A stretch of 64,000 bases of DNA, from NCBI RefSeq assembly GCF_014145225.1, contig NZ_JABVCQ010000013.1:22233-86232 (forward strand), given 5' to 3'. Below the pieces are notes generated by a model, which was not told the DNA's origin, did not search any database, and was given only the letters and a program-made list of their open reading frames with translations. Every line of letters begins with the position of its first letter. The first letter of the stretch is position 1. The stretch is from Thiospirillum jenense (GTDB lineage Bacteria; Pseudomonadota; Gammaproteobacteria; Chromatiales; Chromatiaceae). Below, piece after piece: positions 19,226 to 30,850 of this stretch. A program made the translations under genes and the position numbers.

Positions 19226-22108
19226 ATGACCCCTAACGATTTTATTAATAAATGGCAAGGCATGACCTTAAATGAACGCGCTGCCGCGCAGGCGCATTTT
19301 ATTGATTTATGCCATTTACTCAATGAACCCGACCCGATTACTGCCGATAAAACTGGTGACTGGTTTTGTTTTGAACGCGGCGCGATGAAAGCCGGCGGCG
19401 GAAATGGCTGGGCGGATGTGTGGAAACGCGGTCATTTCGGCTGGGAATATAAAAGCCCGGGTAAAAATCTCGATCAGGCATTTCGGCAATTGCAATTATA
19501 CACGCCGTCGCTGGAATACCCACCGCTCTTAATTGTGTCGGATTTAGAGCGGATTATTATTCACACCGCCTTTACTGGTACGGTGCCGGATCAATACACG
19601 CTGACATTAAATGATTTGCGCGATCCGTCCAAGTTGCAGTTATTAAAATGGGCGTTTTCTGATCCCGAAAAATTGCGGCCAATTGATACGACGGCGGCAT
19701 TAACTGAAAGAGCGGCGCGGCAATTCGGTGAATGGGCCGAGGCATTATGTCAGCGCGGCCATGATTCGGCCACTGTGGCGCATTTTAGTCAGCAATTATT
19801 ATTCTGTTTATTTGCGCAAGATATTGGTTTGTTGTCAAATCAATTGTTCACGCGGTTATTAGAAAATGGCTTGAAATATCCCGCGCAAGTTGAGCAGATG
19901 TTGGCCAGTTTATTAGATACGATGGCGACGGGTGGGTTATTCGGATCAGAAGCAATTGATTGGTTTAATGGCGGGTTATTTGCGGACGCGGTGCTGGTGC
20001 CATTAGAAACGGCAGATTTGAAAACGCTGCATTCATTCACTAAATTGAATTGGTCTGCGATTGAACCGAGTATTTTCGGGACATTATTCGAGCGCGGGCT
20101 TGATCCAAAACAGCGGGCGCAATTGGGGGCGCATTACACCGATCCCAATTCAATTATGCGATTGGTGGCGCCGGTGGTGTTAATGCCATTGCGTAAAGAA
20201 TGGCAGAGCGTACAAAAAGAAATGCTGCAATTAAAAACGGCAGCAGATGCGGCGAAATCGCCCGCCGTGCGTGATAAACAGTTGACTAAATTGCGGGCGC
20301 TCTTTACTGGAACGCTGGAGCGGTTAAATCAATTTCGCGTCTTGGATCCGGCCTGCGGTTCGGGTAATTTTCTATTCTTAGCATTAAAAGGTTTAAAAGA
20401 TTTAGAGCATGAAATTATTTTAGCCGGTGAACAGTTGGGGTTAATGCGCGCCTTTCCAACCGTCAGTCCGCATAATGTGTTGGGCATTGAAAAGAATCAT
20501 TACGCGGCGGAATTGGCGCGGGTGACGGTGTGGATTGGTGAGATTCAGTGGATGTTGCAACACGGGTTTTCTTTATCAAAAAATCCGATCTTAAAACCAA
20601 TTAACATCATTGAACAGCGCGATGCAGTGGTGAATGCAGATGGCAGTGAACCCGAATGGCCAACCGCCGATGTGATTATTGGCAACCCGCCGTTTTTAGG
20701 CGGCAGTAAAAAGCGCGGTTTATTAGGGGATGATTATTTTGCGGCATTAGAAACCATTTACGCCGGGCGAGTACCAGCGGGGGCGGATTTGGTCTGTTAT
20801 TGGTTTGAAAAAGCGCGAGTGCAAATAGAAACTGGCAAAGCGCGGGCGGCGGGATTGGTTTCAACTAATTCAATTCGTGGCGGGTCTAATCGCAAAGTAT
20901 TAGATCAGATTTGCCAAACAACGCGGATTTTTAATGCCTGGTCAGATGAACCCTGGGTGAATGATGGCGCAGCAGTGCGGGTGAGTTTAATTAGTTTTGG
21001 CGAAATCAAAACGCCGCCGGTATTAAATGATGAGCGCGTGGCGGTGATTTATGCGGATTTAACAGCGGGTTCAAGTGAAATAAAAATGGATGTCACAACG
21101 GCGAAACCATTAAATGAAAACAGCGGCGTTTCATTTCAAGGTTCACAAAAAATTGGCGCATTTGATATTTCAGGCGATTTGGCGCGGGAATGGTTAGCAC
21201 TGCCTAATCCGCACGGCCGCCCGAATAGCGATGTATTAAAACCCAGTTGGAATGGATTGGATGTCACTCGTCGCCCGCGTGATGTTTGGATAATTGATTT
21301 TGGTTGTACGATGTCAGAAATGGACGCCGCATTTTATGAAATGCCGTTTGGCTATGTTGTTGAAAATGTTAAACCAGAACGTATTAAAAATCCCCGACCA
21401 GTTCGAGCAAAATACTGGTGGCGTCATGGCGATACACAACCTGCAATGCGTAAAGCAATTAATCATTTACCGCGCTACGTTGCCACTCCACACGTTGCCA
21501 AACATCGTATTTTTATTTGGATGCACTATTCTATTTTGCCGGATAAAATGTTAATTGTCATTGCCCGCGCCGACGACACCACATTCGGTATTTTGCATTC
21601 GCGTTTTCATCAATTATGGTCATTAAAATTGGGCACCAGTTTAGGCGCAACGCCGCGCTACACACCCACCACCACCTTTGAAACTTTCCCCTTTCCAATT
21701 GGATTAACCCCCGCCGACACCGCCAGCCACGCAATTGAAACATTAGCAAGCGGCGCCATCATTCCCAGCGTCGCCAGTGAATACCGCGCTCATGCAATTG
21801 CCATTGCCGAAGCCGCGCACCAATTAAATCAACTGCGCGACAATTGGTTAAATCCGCCCGAGTGGATTGATCGCGTACCCGAAGTCGTGGCCGGTTATCC
21901 TGATCGCATCATTGCCAAACCTGAATACGCCGCGCAATTAAAACAGCGCACCCTGACCAACTTGTATAATAAACAACCGGCGTGGTTAGTGAATGCACAT
22001 CAGCAATTAGATCAAGCGGTGGCGGCCGCCTATGGTTGGTCAACTGAATTAAATGAAGCGGCGATTTTGCAGCAGCTATTGCAATTAAATCTAGCGCGGG
22101 CGGAATAA
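19226..22108 (+). CDS. MmeI-like type IIL restriction-modification enzyme (DNA adenine methyltransferase with fused nuclease)
   Basis: This 960-residue protein joins an N-terminal PD-(D/E)XK nuclease, a helical spacer, an adenine methyltransferase and a target-recognition region, the order found in MmeI. The nuclease signature D-x9-E-x-K is exact, at residues 64, 74 and 76 (ADVWKRGHFGWEYK). The methyltransferase has motif I LDPACGSGNF and motif IV NPPF. C-terminal recognition domains follow. One protein would both methylate and cut, about 20 bases from its site, without partner subunits. The ATG at 19226 matches the family N-terminus; ATGs at 19208 and 19214 or one at 19118 are alternatives. 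No frameshift is visible, so it may be active. Confidence 0.9.
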   Translation: MTPNDFINKWQGMTLNERAAAQAHFIDLCHLLNEPDPITADKTGDWFCFERGAMKAGGGNGWADVWKRGHFGWEYKSPGKNLDQAFRQLQLYTPSLEYPPLLIVSDLERIIIHTAFTGTVPDQYTLTLNDLRDPSKLQLLKWAFSDPEKLRPIDTTAALTERAARQFGEWAEALCQRGHDSATVAHFSQQLLFCLFAQDIGLLSNQLFTRLLENGLKYPAQVEQMLASLLDTMATGGLFGSEAIDWFNGGLFADAVLVPLETADLKTLHSFTKLNWSAIEPSIFGTLFERGLDPKQRAQLGAHYTDPNSIMRLVAPVVLMPLRKEWQSVQKEMLQLKTAADAAKSPAVRDKQLTKLRALFTGTLERLNQFRVLDPACGSGNFLFLALKGLKDLEHEIILAGEQLGLMRAFPTVSPHNVLGIEKNHYAAELARVTVWIGEIQWMLQHGFSLSKNPILKPINIIEQRDAVVNADGSEPEWPTADVIIGNPPFLGGSKKRGLLGDDYFAALETIYAGRVPAGADLVCYWFEKARVQIETGKARAAGLVSTNSIRGGSNRKVLDQICQTTRIFNAWSDEPWVNDGAAVRVSLISFGEIKTPPVLNDERVAVIYADLTAGSSEIKMDVTTAKPLNENSGVSFQGSQKIGAFDISGDLAREWLALPNPHGRPNSDVLKPSWNGLDVTRRPRDVWIIDFGCTMSEMDAAFYEMPFGYVVENVKPERIKNPRPVRAKYWWRHGDTQPAMRKAINHLPRYVATPHVAKHRIFIWMHYSILPDKMLIVIARADDTTFGILHSRFHQLWSLKLGTSLGATPRYTPTTTFETFPFPIGLTPADTASHAIETLASGAIIPSVASEYRAHAIAIAEAAHQLNQLRDNWLNPPEWIDRVPEVVAGYPDRIIAKPEYAAQLKQRTLTNLYNKQPAWLVNAHQQLDQAVAAAYGWSTELNEAAILQQLLQLNLARAE

Positions 22109-22145
22109 ACACGGTGCATTCCAGAGCGCGAATCAATCATGCGCA

Positions 22146-24467
22146 TCACGACCGCTTGTTTTTCGCATTCGCAAACGCCGCCGCCAACGTATTCTCCCCC
22201 GCTGGCGGTGCTGTGGATTTCACCGCCGCCGCCGCCGAGCGCGTCACCGAGCCAGTCGAGCGCGCCGCGCCGCGAGTTGATCCCGCCGCACCCGCCGTCG
22301 GCACTGGCTCATCTAACCGCAAACTCAGCGCAATTCGCCGCCGTTCGAGGTCAATTTCCAGCACTTTGACGCGCACCACCTGCCCGGACTTGACCACCTC
22401 ACGCGGGTCTTTCACAAAATGATCCGCCAACATCGACACATGCACCAACCCGTCCTGATGCACGCCAATATCCACAAATGCCCCGAAATTGGCGACGTTC
22501 GTCACCGTTCCCTCCAAGATCATGCCCGGCGTCAGATCGCCAATACTTTCCACGCCCTCCTGCAACGCCGCCGCTTTGAACTCGGGGCGCGGGTCGCGGC
22601 CGGGTTTTTCCAACTCCGCCAAAATGTCGCGCACCGTCGGCTCGCCAAATTGCGGATCGGCAAACTCACGCGGATTGAGCTGCCGCAACGTCGCCCGATC
22701 ACCAATTAATGCGCGTATGTCTTTGTTAACTCGCGCTAAAATCCGCCGCACCACCGGGTAGGCTTCGGGATGCACGGCGGAGGCATCGAGCGGCTCGTCA
22801 CCATCTGGAATGCGCAAAAATCCCGCGCACTGTTCAAAGGTTTTCGCGCCCAAACGTGGCACGTCCAGCAACTGCCGCCGCGTTTTGAACGCCCCGCGCT
22901 CCTCGCGCAACCGCACGATATTTTCCGCCAACGTGTTGTTTAAACCCGACACCCGCGCCAGCAGCGGCACCGAGGCGGTGTTCAATTCCACCCCGACCGC
23001 GTTGACGCAATCCTCGACCACCAACTCCAAACTCCGCGCCAGCCCGGCTTGATTAACGTCGTGTTGATACTGCCCCACACCAATTGCTTTGGGATCAATT
23101 TTCACCAACTCGGCCAGCGGGTCTTGCAACCGCCGTGCAATCGAGACCGCCCCGCGCAGTGACACATCCAACTCGGGCAATTCGTGCGCGGCGTACTCGG
23201 AGGCGGAATAGACCGACGCCCCGGCTTCGCTGACCAGCAACGCCCGCAAGCCAAACTCGGGATGTTGACGGATCAGATCGCGCACCAGCCGCTCGGTTTC
23301 CCGCCCGCCGGTGCCGTTGCCAATGCTGACCAATTGCACGCCGTGGAGTTGCACCAACGTCGCCAATGTTTTTAGCGACGCATCCCATTGATTTTTCGGC
23401 ACATGCGGATAAATCGTCCCCGTCACCACCACGCGGCCGGTGTTATCCACCACCGCGACCTTGACACCGGTGCGCAAGCCCGGATCCAGCCCCATCGTCG
23501 CCAATCGCCCTGCTGGCGCGGCGAGCAGTAAGTCTTTGAGATTTAATGCAAAAACTCTAATCGCCTCGGCATCCGCCGCCTCCAGCAGCCGCCCTTTTAA
23601 TTCCAATTCCAGCCGCGTGAATAACTTAACCCGCCACGCCTTGCGCACCGTTTCAATTAACCAGTCATCCGCCGCCCGCCCGCGAGCGTGAATGCCGAAA
23701 TGCTGCGCGATTTGGTGCTGATAACTAGCGTCGGGCAACTCGCCCTCGTCGGGCAGCAAATCGAGCGTCAACACGCCCTGATTGCGGCCGCGAAACAGTG
23801 CCAAAGCGCGATGCGATGGAATGGTGCGAATCAGCTCGCGGTAGGCAAAATAATCAGCAAATTTAGCGCCTTCCTGCTCCTTGCCCGCCACCACCTGCGC
23901 CGTCAAAATGCCGCGCTCCCACAACTGGTCACGCAACCGCCCGGTCAATTCGGCATCTTCGGTGAACTGTTCCATCAAAATCTGCCGCGCCCCTTCCAGC
24001 GCCGCCGCCACGTCCGCAACGCCTTGATTTGCATCAACAAACTGCGCGGCGTGAACGGTCGGCACGAGGTCGGGATTTGCCAGCAACTGTTCCGCCAGCG
24101 GCGCCAATCCCGCCGCCCGTGCCAACTGCGCTTTGGTGCGGCGCTTGGGTTTGTACGGCAAATACAAATCCTCCAGCCGCTGCTTGGTGGTCGCGGTGGC
24201 AATCGCCGAGTGCAGCGCCGCATCCGTCACGCCCTGCTCGGTCAAACTGGCGACGATCACGGCGCGGCGCTCTTCCAAATCCCGCAAATAAGCGAGGCGC
24301 TGTTCGAGCAATCGCAACTGCGTATCATCCAACCCGCCGGTCACTTCTTTACGATAACGGGCGATAAATGGCACGGTGGCACCGGCGTCGAGTAACGCGA
24401 CCGCCGCCTCAACCTGATGCGGCTGCGCGGCGAGTTCTTGGGCAAGCAAATCAATTAACGACAACAT
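22146..24467 (-). CDS. tex: RNA-binding transcription accessory protein Tex
   Basis: The 773-residue cytoplasmic protein has the full Tex layout: an N-terminal helical region ([17 protein letters not shown]), a YqgF-like domain ([17 protein letters not shown]), helix-hairpin-helix motifs ([16 protein letters not shown]) and a C-terminal S1 domain (about 660-730, [18 protein letters not shown]). Tex binds nucleic acid and influences transcription and stress fitness in several bacteria. The length is normal. A Ser/Thr/Ala tail follows the S1 domain. The gene is convergent with the MmeI-like gene and strongly GC-ending in codon use, unlike that neighbour. Confidence 0.95.
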   Translation of the reverse strand: MLSLIDLLAQELAAQPHQVEAAVALLDAGATVPFIARYRKEVTGGLDDTQLRLLEQRLAYLRDLEERRAVIVASLTEQGVTDAALHSAIATATTKQRLEDLYLPYKPKRRTKAQLARAAGLAPLAEQLLANPDLVPTVHAAQFVDANQGVADVAAALEGARQILMEQFTEDAELTGRLRDQLWERGILTAQVVAGKEQEGAKFADYFAYRELIRTIPSHRALALFRGRNQGVLTLDLLPDEGELPDASYQHQIAQHFGIHARGRAADDWLIETVRKAWRVKLFTRLELELKGRLLEAADAEAIRVFALNLKDLLLAAPAGRLATMGLDPGLRTGVKVAVVDNTGRVVVTGTIYPHVPKNQWDASLKTLATLVQLHGVQLVSIGNGTGGRETERLVRDLIRQHPEFGLRALLVSEAGASVYSASEYAAHELPELDVSLRGAVSIARRLQDPLAELVKIDPKAIGVGQYQHDVNQAGLARSLELVVEDCVNAVGVELNTASVPLLARVSGLNNTLAENIVRLREERGAFKTRRQLLDVPRLGAKTFEQCAGFLRIPDGDEPLDASAVHPEAYPVVRRILARVNKDIRALIGDRATLRQLNPREFADPQFGEPTVRDILAELEKPGRDPRPEFKAAALQEGVESIGDLTPGMILEGTVTNVANFGAFVDIGVHQDGLVHVSMLADHFVKDPREVVKSGQVVRVKVLEIDLERRRIALSLRLDEPVPTAGAAGSTRGAARSTGSVTRSAAAAVKSTAPPAGENTLAAAFANAKNKRS

Positions 24468-24517
24468 GGGCTTAAAACCTGATTAACGATGCGAAACATG
24501 ACGACATTATTCCAGAA

Positions 24518-25279
24518 TTGGCGGCGAATGGCGGGTTATTTGCACGGCGGACGCGAGTGGTGCGCGTGAATGCGACTGGATCAACTGCGCCACTGCTGCG
24601 CTGGCAACCGACCACGACGCCGCCGCCGTTGACTGCCGCGAGCGTGCATGTTTGGCGTATTTTCCCCGACGTTGCCAGCACGTTGGCGCAGGATGACGCA
24701 GCGGCGGTGTTATCGAATAAAGAGCGCGAGCGGGCGGCGCGGTTTTATCAAATCAATTATCAACGGCGGTACATTTATACGCACGCGCAGTGCCGTTTTA
24801 TTTTAGCGCGTTATTTAAACCAACCACCCGAGCGGCTGGCTTTTCATTACACCGCGCACGGCAAACCGCAATTGACGGCGCCGGCAATGCCAATTGAATT
24901 TAATTTAACCACCAGTGGTGATTTGGCGTTACTCGCGCTGTCATTGGCAGAACCCATTGGCATTGATTGCGAATACTTACGGCCGCGGCGGGATTTATTC
25001 GCAATTGCCCAGCGCATGTTTGATGCGGCGGCAGTGCAGCAATTAACCGCATTACAAGTGGCAAATAACAGCGAATTAGTGCGCGAATTTTATCGCCATT
25101 GGACGGCATTAGAAGCGCGAGTGAAACGCGACGGGCGGGGATTAAGTGGGCATCGCAAAGCAGATGATTTGGCAATTGACATCGCCCATGCGCAACCCGA
25201 TACGAATACGCTCTGTGCAATTGCGCGGCGTGATTTACCCGCCGCGTCTGAGTGGTTAACTTTTATTTGGGCGGAATGA
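24518..25279 (+). CDS. Sfp-type 4'-phosphopantetheinyl transferase
   Basis: This enzyme of about 210-253 residues moves the phosphopantetheine arm of CoA onto carrier proteins. The family motifs are clear: GIDCEYLRPRRD (Mg-binding, about 148-159) and HWTALEARVKRDGRG (about 190-204). The longest frame opens with TTG at 24518, but family alignment suggests the protein begins near VHVWRIFP; a GTG at 24644 would do this. Its length puts it with Sfp/EntD rather than AcpS. No polyketide or peptide synthase is in the window, so its carrier protein is unknown. Confidence 0.88.
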   Translation: MAANGGLFARRTRVVRVNATGSTAPLLRWQPTTTPPPLTAASVHVWRIFPDVASTLAQDDAAAVLSNKERERAARFYQINYQRRYIYTHAQCRFILARYLNQPPERLAFHYTAHGKPQLTAPAMPIEFNLTTSGDLALLALSLAEPIGIDCEYLRPRRDLFAIAQRMFDAAAVQQLTALQVANNSELVREFYRHWTALEARVKRDGRGLSGHRKADDLAIDIAHAQPDTNTLCAIARRDLPAASEWLTFIWAE

Positions 25280-25321
25280 AAACGCGGTACGGCGGTTGAA
25301 TTGATTAGCATTAAAACGCTG

Positions 25322-25543
25322 CTATGACGCCGTTTGATGCAATGCTTCCAAAGCCGCATTAGCAACTGTTGCAATCTCTGTCATGCCGCGCACCCGCGCA
25401 ATCGTTCCCAGCGCCTGTATTAAAGCCGCTGGATCATGTTCCTCTAAAACAACCGTTAAATACTCTGCAATTGCCCGTTCATCTTCTAAATAATCTGCCA
25501 TATCAAACTCAGGCAAGTCTGCGGCATAAATTGTCTCATTCAT
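25322..25543 (-). CDS. short HI1420-type addiction module antidote
   Basis: This 73-residue protein matches the N-terminal two thirds of HI1420-type antitoxins: ADYLEDERAIAEYL...EEHDPAALIQALGTIARVRGMTEIA. In the family, the DNA-binding helix-turn-helix continues after MTEIA to a length near 95-100 residues. Here it runs into ANAALEALHQTAS and stops. The next bases in the same frame do not restore the missing helix. It overlaps the toxin gene by eight bases, in the usual toxin-first order. Neutralisation may remain, but autoregulation is doubtful. Confidence 0.75.
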   Translation of the reverse strand: MNETIYAADLPEFDMADYLEDERAIAEYLTVVLEEHDPAALIQALGTIARVRGMTEIATVANAALEALHQTAS

Positions 25544-25859
25544 AATGATCTGCCTTAATTCTCATCGCCAGATTAATTGCTTTGGCAATATCCGTTTCTT
25601 GCGTAGATTTATCGCCACCGCCGAGCATGATAATTAATATGCTACCGCGTTGGACATAATACATTCTCCAACCCGGGCCAAAATGCTCGCGCATTTCAAA
25701 AACACCATTTCCTACTGGTTTTATATCACCCAAGTAGCCGTTTTGCATTTTCTCAAGGCGACGTGCAAGTCGGCGTTTGATTAAACCGTCTTTAATGTTA
25801 TTCAACCAGGTTGAGAACTCTTGAGTGTATTTTATTTTTAACACAACAAAAATCTCCAC
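25536..25859 (-). CDS. RelE/ParE-superfamily toxin (HI1419 type)
   Basis: This small toxin of about 107 residues has the HI1419-type 'addiction module killer protein' pattern: RLARRLEKMQNGYLGDIKPVG, then MREHFGPGWRMYYVQRG, then LLGGGDKSTQ-like ILIIMLGGGDKSTQETDI. RelE-like members cleave mRNA on the ribosome and ParE-like members poison gyrase; which applies here cannot be told. A GTG at 25859 is the likely start because family proteins begin shortly before YTQEF. It is followed by the antitoxin gene with an eight-base overlap. Confidence 0.85.
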   Translation of the reverse strand: MEIFVVLKIKYTQEFSTWLNNIKDGLIKRRLARRLEKMQNGYLGDIKPVGNGVFEMREHFGPGWRMYYVQRGSILIIMLGGGDKSTQETDIAKAINLAMRIKADHYE

Positions 25860-25956
25860 CTTATTATTATTACAATGCGGCAATGATTCAACGGTTTATT
25901 TCGCCACTAGCTGGGTTAACGCTGCCCGCCTGTCACTTTTTTGCTAAAGTGGATAA

Positions 25957-27213
25957 TTAAAACGCCGCAATGACGCGATTACGCCCCTGCTGTTTGGCTT
26001 GATACATCGCCTTATCGGCTTGAACAATAATCTCATCCAGCGTTTCATAATGACTAGAGTGCGCCACACCAATACTGACAGTGGTGGAAATCATCACGCT
26101 TTTTTCAATTGCTTGCCGCAAATTTTCACCAACGCGAATACCCTCCTCAACGATAGTGCGCGGCAGAATAATGACAAATTCTTCACCACCCCAACGGGCA
26201 ACGAGATCACTCTTGCGCGTCACCTGTAATAATTGCTGGGCTAAATGACACAACACCTGATCGCCATAATCATGCCCGAGCGTATCATTAACACGTTTGA
26301 AATGATCCACATCAATTAACAACACGCAAAACCCGCGCATCTGTTGATAAATCCCCTGCGTTTTCATATCCATATCTAACCCGCGCCGATTTAATAAACT
26401 AGTCAACGGATCATGGGTGGCTTCATTCAACATACGCGAATGTTCAATTTCCGCATCGGTAATATCATGCAACGACACAATAAAACAGTCGCTTTGTGCC
26501 GGTAACTTCCGCCCCTCCAATAATAAATAATACAAGCGCCCGTGCAATTCAGCCGTGAACTTTAATGGCCCTTCGTTTTCCAGCGTTGCGACCCAATCCG
26601 AATGTGACACAAATGGGCGGCCATTCACCGTGCGAAAATAATGACAAATACAACCAACCTGCTGTTGAAAATGCGTCAAATCATCAATTTGAAAAAACGT
26701 CCGCAATGCCGCATTCGCTCGTTTTAATTCCCGTCCATCACTAATGCCAATCATCGTGGGATTCAGATCAATTGCTTGGGTTAAAAACAATTGTTCCTGT
26801 TCCAGCGCATCATGCAATTGCACTTCGGTTGTGACATCTTTTTGATTAGAAAACCAATAAATAATGTTGCCCGCATGATCCCGAATTGGCACGATATTCC
26901 ACGACACCCAATACGGCACACCATCTTTACGGTAGTTAATTGCGCGCCCTTCAAAATTCTCACCGTTTTCTAAATTACGCCGCAAACGATCCAGAGTCGC
27001 CCGATCCGTCTCCGGCCCCTGCAAAATACGCGGCGTTTGTCCAATCAATTCAATACGCGAATAGCCCGTCATCTTTTCAAATGCTTTATTCACATACAAA
27101 ATTTTCGGGTGATCAGCATTCAATTCTGCCGTCGTAATAATCACACTCGTGAGCGCTTCATCCAGCACTGCTAATAAATCACCGCTCGGAATAGTATTCA
27201 TCGCCTCATTCAT
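25957..27213 (-). CDS. PAS-GGDEF diguanylate cyclase
   Basis: The 418-residue cytosolic protein has an N-terminal LOV-like or redox-type PAS domain with PAC tail (about 10-130), a second PAS-like region (about 140-245) and a C-terminal GGDEF domain (about 255-418). The active-site motif is GGEEF with an inhibitory I-site RKSD five residues before it, so c-di-GMP synthesis with product inhibition is expected. The PAS segment NHPKILYVNKAFEKMTGYS lacks the LOV cysteine motif GRNCRFLQG (here GQTPRILQG), so flavin photochemistry is not supported. It stands alone between the toxin gene and murA. Confidence 0.92.
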   Translation of the reverse strand: MNEAMNTIPSGDLLAVLDEALTSVIITTAELNADHPKILYVNKAFEKMTGYSRIELIGQTPRILQGPETDRATLDRLRRNLENGENFEGRAINYRKDGVPYWVSWNIVPIRDHAGNIIYWFSNQKDVTTEVQLHDALEQEQLFLTQAIDLNPTMIGISDGRELKRANAALRTFFQIDDLTHFQQQVGCICHYFRTVNGRPFVSHSDWVATLENEGPLKFTAELHGRLYYLLLEGRKLPAQSDCFIVSLHDITDAEIEHSRMLNEATHDPLTSLLNRRGLDMDMKTQGIYQQMRGFCVLLIDVDHFKRVNDTLGHDYGDQVLCHLAQQLLQVTRKSDLVARWGGEEFVIILPRTIVEEGIRVGENLRQAIEKSVMISTTVSIGVAHSSHYETLDEIIVQADKAMYQAKQQGRNRVIAAF

Positions 27214-27272
27214 AGTTTACCCACTTCCCGAAGTGACAACTTCTTTTCAGGATGACACAAGATATGGCACGA

Positions 27273-28547
<1,275 letters not shown>

Positions 28548-28904
28548 TTATTGTGAATGAGAAATCGCCGCTTCAATTGGTGCAGTTTCAAGATGCAATC
28601 CAAGCAGCGTATCAAGATTGGAGAGCGCCGCAATCCGCACCAATGCCACCGGCCAATTAACATATTTTAATTGGCAACCCGTGCGAGATGCTTGTTGTTG
28701 CCAATCTAATAATAATGCCAACCCGGCGCTATGCACTTGCTGAATACCACTCAAATCAATTGTGAGGTTAGACGCCGCGGTGAATAGGCGTTTTGTGTCC
28801 CGCGCTAATAGCCCAACGCTGGCGAGTGTTAAATCACCGCATAATTGAAATTGCCCGGCGTCACGTTGAATTAATTCAGCAATGGGTTTAGAGTTTCGAG
28901 GCAT
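28548..28904 (-). CDS. mlaB: MlaB-like STAS domain protein
   Basis: This 118-residue cytosolic protein has a STAS fold (TIDLSGIQQVHSAGLALLLDW, with the conserved Asp-Ser/His-Ser segment). MlaB stabilises and stimulates the MlaFE ABC transporter in retrograde phospholipid transport. Its start overlaps the end of mlaC by 17 bases, so it is translationally coupled. Sequence alone is weak, but the position between mlaC and murA makes the call secure. Confidence 0.88.
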   Translation of the reverse strand: MPRNSKPIAELIQRDAGQFQLCGDLTLASVGLLARDTKRLFTAASNLTIDLSGIQQVHSAGLALLLDWQQQASRTGCQLKYVNWPVALVRIAALSNLDTLLGLHLETAPIEAAISHSQ

Positions 28905-29511
28905 TTTTGGTGGTCAATTCTTGAATTAACCCATCAATTCCGCCGCTACTAATAATACTGCGAAACTGCCCGCGATAATTCGCAATCAGACTGACGTTTT
29001 CAATCACCACGTCATAGACTTTCCATTCTGAACCCTGTTGCTTTAAGCGGTAATCAATTGGCACCGCTGCCGCGCCGGGCGCTCGTACTAAAGTCGGCAC
29101 AATTACCGTATTCGGTCGAGTACCGGGTTTAGCCGATTGATAAATAATATCTTGCCCCGTGTAGTTTAATAATGCGCGTGCATAGGTGCGCACTAACATT
29201 TGTTGAAACCCATCAATTAACGCCGTGCGTTGTTGCGGCGTGGCGGTGCGCCAACTTGATCCAACTGCTGATTGAGTAATGGCAGCAAAATCAAAATGCG
29301 GCAATAAAATCTCGCTCACTAATTGATAAATGAGACGCGGATCCCGATCCACATCCGCCCGCTGCATTTCTAATGTTGACAGCATTTTAGTGGCGGTACG
29401 TTTAATCAGATCGGTTGCCGCTTCATTTGCCAGAACCGGCTGTATTGTCTGCGCAAATAGTAATAATGCCGTCACGGCAGCAATAAAAAAAGTCGTGGGT
29501 TTTGCGGTCAT
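28888..29511 (-). CDS. mlaC: periplasmic phospholipid-binding protein MlaC
   Basis: This 207-residue protein has a signal peptide (to about residue 28, ...QPVLANEA) and the Tol_Tol_Ttg2 fold of MlaC. Typical segments are LVSEILLPHFDFAAITQSAVGSSW and YRLKQQGSEWKVYDVVIENVSL. MlaC shuttles phospholipids through the periplasm between the outer-membrane MlaA complex and MlaFEDB. It overlaps mlaD by four bases (ATGA). MlaA is not encoded in this window. Confidence 0.93.
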   Translation of the reverse strand: MTAKPTTFFIAAVTALLLFAQTIQPVLANEAATDLIKRTATKMLSTLEMQRADVDRDPRLIYQLVSEILLPHFDFAAITQSAVGSSWRTATPQQRTALIDGFQQMLVRTYARALLNYTGQDIIYQSAKPGTRPNTVIVPTLVRAPGAAAVPIDYRLKQQGSEWKVYDVVIENVSLIANYRGQFRSIISSGGIDGLIQELTTKNASKL

Positions 29512-29981
29512 GGTGTGGTTGCTTCTCCTGCTTTGTTGAATAAAAATTGTCCAATGAGTTGTTCTAATACCAGTGCCGATTGGGTGTGTTCAATTTGACT
29601 GCCGGCCGCGAGATAATCTTCACTGCTGCCGGGGTCCAGTCCAATGTATTGTTCACCTAATAATCCCGCCGTAAAGATATTGGCAAAGGTATCAGTTGGA
29701 ATACGATTATATGCCGTGTCTATCTGCAACGTGACAATTGCTTGGTAATGGGTTTGATCGTAATTAATGGCTGCCACTCGCCCGACGCGCACTCCAGCCA
29801 TACTCACTGGCGCTCGCACTTTTAAGCTGCCGATATTATCAAACCGAGCGGTCACTTGATAACCGGTCGTTTGGCTAAGTTGACTTAAATTGCTGACGTG
29901 CATGGCAAGAAAGAATAATGCTGCAATCCCAATTGCAATAAAAATACCGACGGTCAATTCAAGTGTGCGGGTGCTGTTCAT
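29508..29981 (-). CDS. mlaD: MCE-domain substrate-binding protein MlaD
   Basis: This 157-residue protein has one N-terminal membrane helix (about 7-27) and a single MCE domain (about 38-115, RFDNIGSLKVRAPVSMAGVRVGRVAAI). MlaD forms a hexameric ring in the periplasm above MlaE and passes lipid through its pore. The loop LLGEQYIGLDPGS is typical of the family. Length and position are normal. It lies 87 bases after mlaE, the widest gap in the operon, where I see no gene. Confidence 0.95.
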   Translation of the reverse strand: MNSTRTLELTVGIFIAIGIAALFFLAMHVSNLSQLSQTTGYQVTARFDNIGSLKVRAPVSMAGVRVGRVAAINYDQTHYQAIVTLQIDTAYNRIPTDTFANIFTAGLLGEQYIGLDPGSSEDYLAAGSQIEHTQSALVLEQLIGQFLFNKAGEATTP

Positions 29982-30068
29982 TGGTGTTATGCGGTGTCCA
30001 CAATAAATAAGTTGCAGTGGTCGTGAGTCGTTTAATCAAATGGTGCGCTGTCATGTCTAATAAACTGG

Positions 30069-30845
30069 TTAGCCAAACATTAACGCAGTGAGAATGAAAT
30101 CTAATCCCAGCACCGCTAATGCGGCAGTGACCACGCCGCGAGTCGTGGCGCGACTAACGCCGGCGGCAGTTGGAATTGCATCATAGCCATTAAATAACGC
30201 AATCCAGGTCACAACCCAGCCAAATACAATACTTTTAATGACGCCGTTAATGATGTCGTCATAAAAGTCTATTTTGTCTTGCATTTGGCTCCAAAAGGCG
30301 CCGTCATCTACGCCTAATAACCCAACGCCAACTAAATAGCCGCCCATAATTCCCACAGCGCTAAAGAGCGCCGCTAATAATGGCATGGCTAATACGCCGG
30401 CAAAAAAGCGTGGGGTTAAAATGCGTTGAATAGGATCAACCGCCATTAACTCTAGTGCGGCTAATTGTTCGGTGCTTTTCATTAGCCCAATTTCGGCAGT
30501 TAAAGCAGAACCGGCGCGGCCGGCTACTAATAATGCGGTGACGACGGGGCCTAATTCGCGCACTAATGAAGCGGCCACCATCACGCCAAGACTTTGTGCC
30601 GCACCGAATTGTGAGAGAATAGTAAAGCCCTGTAAACCTAATACCATTCCGACAAATAAACCCGAGACGGCGACAATGAGGAGTGATAATACACCGATAT
30701 TAAAGAGTTGTGCAATCAATAGGCGCGGGCGAATGAACAGGGTTAAACCGCCGGCAATGATAGCGAATAAGAGCAAACTGGCGCGACCTAAACTGGCAAT
30801 AGTGGATAAGCCAGCGTGACCTAAGTGAATAAACCGATTAATCAT
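30069..30845 (-). CDS. mlaE: ABC transporter permease MlaE
   Basis: This 258-residue inner-membrane protein has about five to six hydrophobic helices and the MlaE-family motif [17 protein letters not shown], with [27 protein letters not shown] in the middle. It forms the membrane core of the Mla lipid transporter as a dimer. It starts five bases after mlaF. Length and gene order are typical. Confidence 0.96.
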   Translation of the reverse strand: MINRFIHLGHAGLSTIASLGRASLLLFAIIAGGLTLFIRPRLLIAQLFNIGVLSLLIVAVSGLFVGMVLGLQGFTILSQFGAAQSLGVMVAASLVRELGPVVTALLVAGRAGSALTAEIGLMKSTEQLAALELMAVDPIQRILTPRFFAGVLAMPLLAALFSAVGIMGGYLVGVGLLGVDDGAFWSQMQDKIDFYDDIINGVIKSIVFGWVVTWIALFNGYDAIPTAAGVSRATTRGVVTAALAVLGLDFILTALMFG

Positions 30846-30850
30846 GGTGC

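Noticed and set aside
25957..27213. LOV photoreceptor assignment for the PAS domain.
   Set aside because: The flavin-binding cysteine motif is missing (GQTPRILQG instead of GRNCRFLQG).
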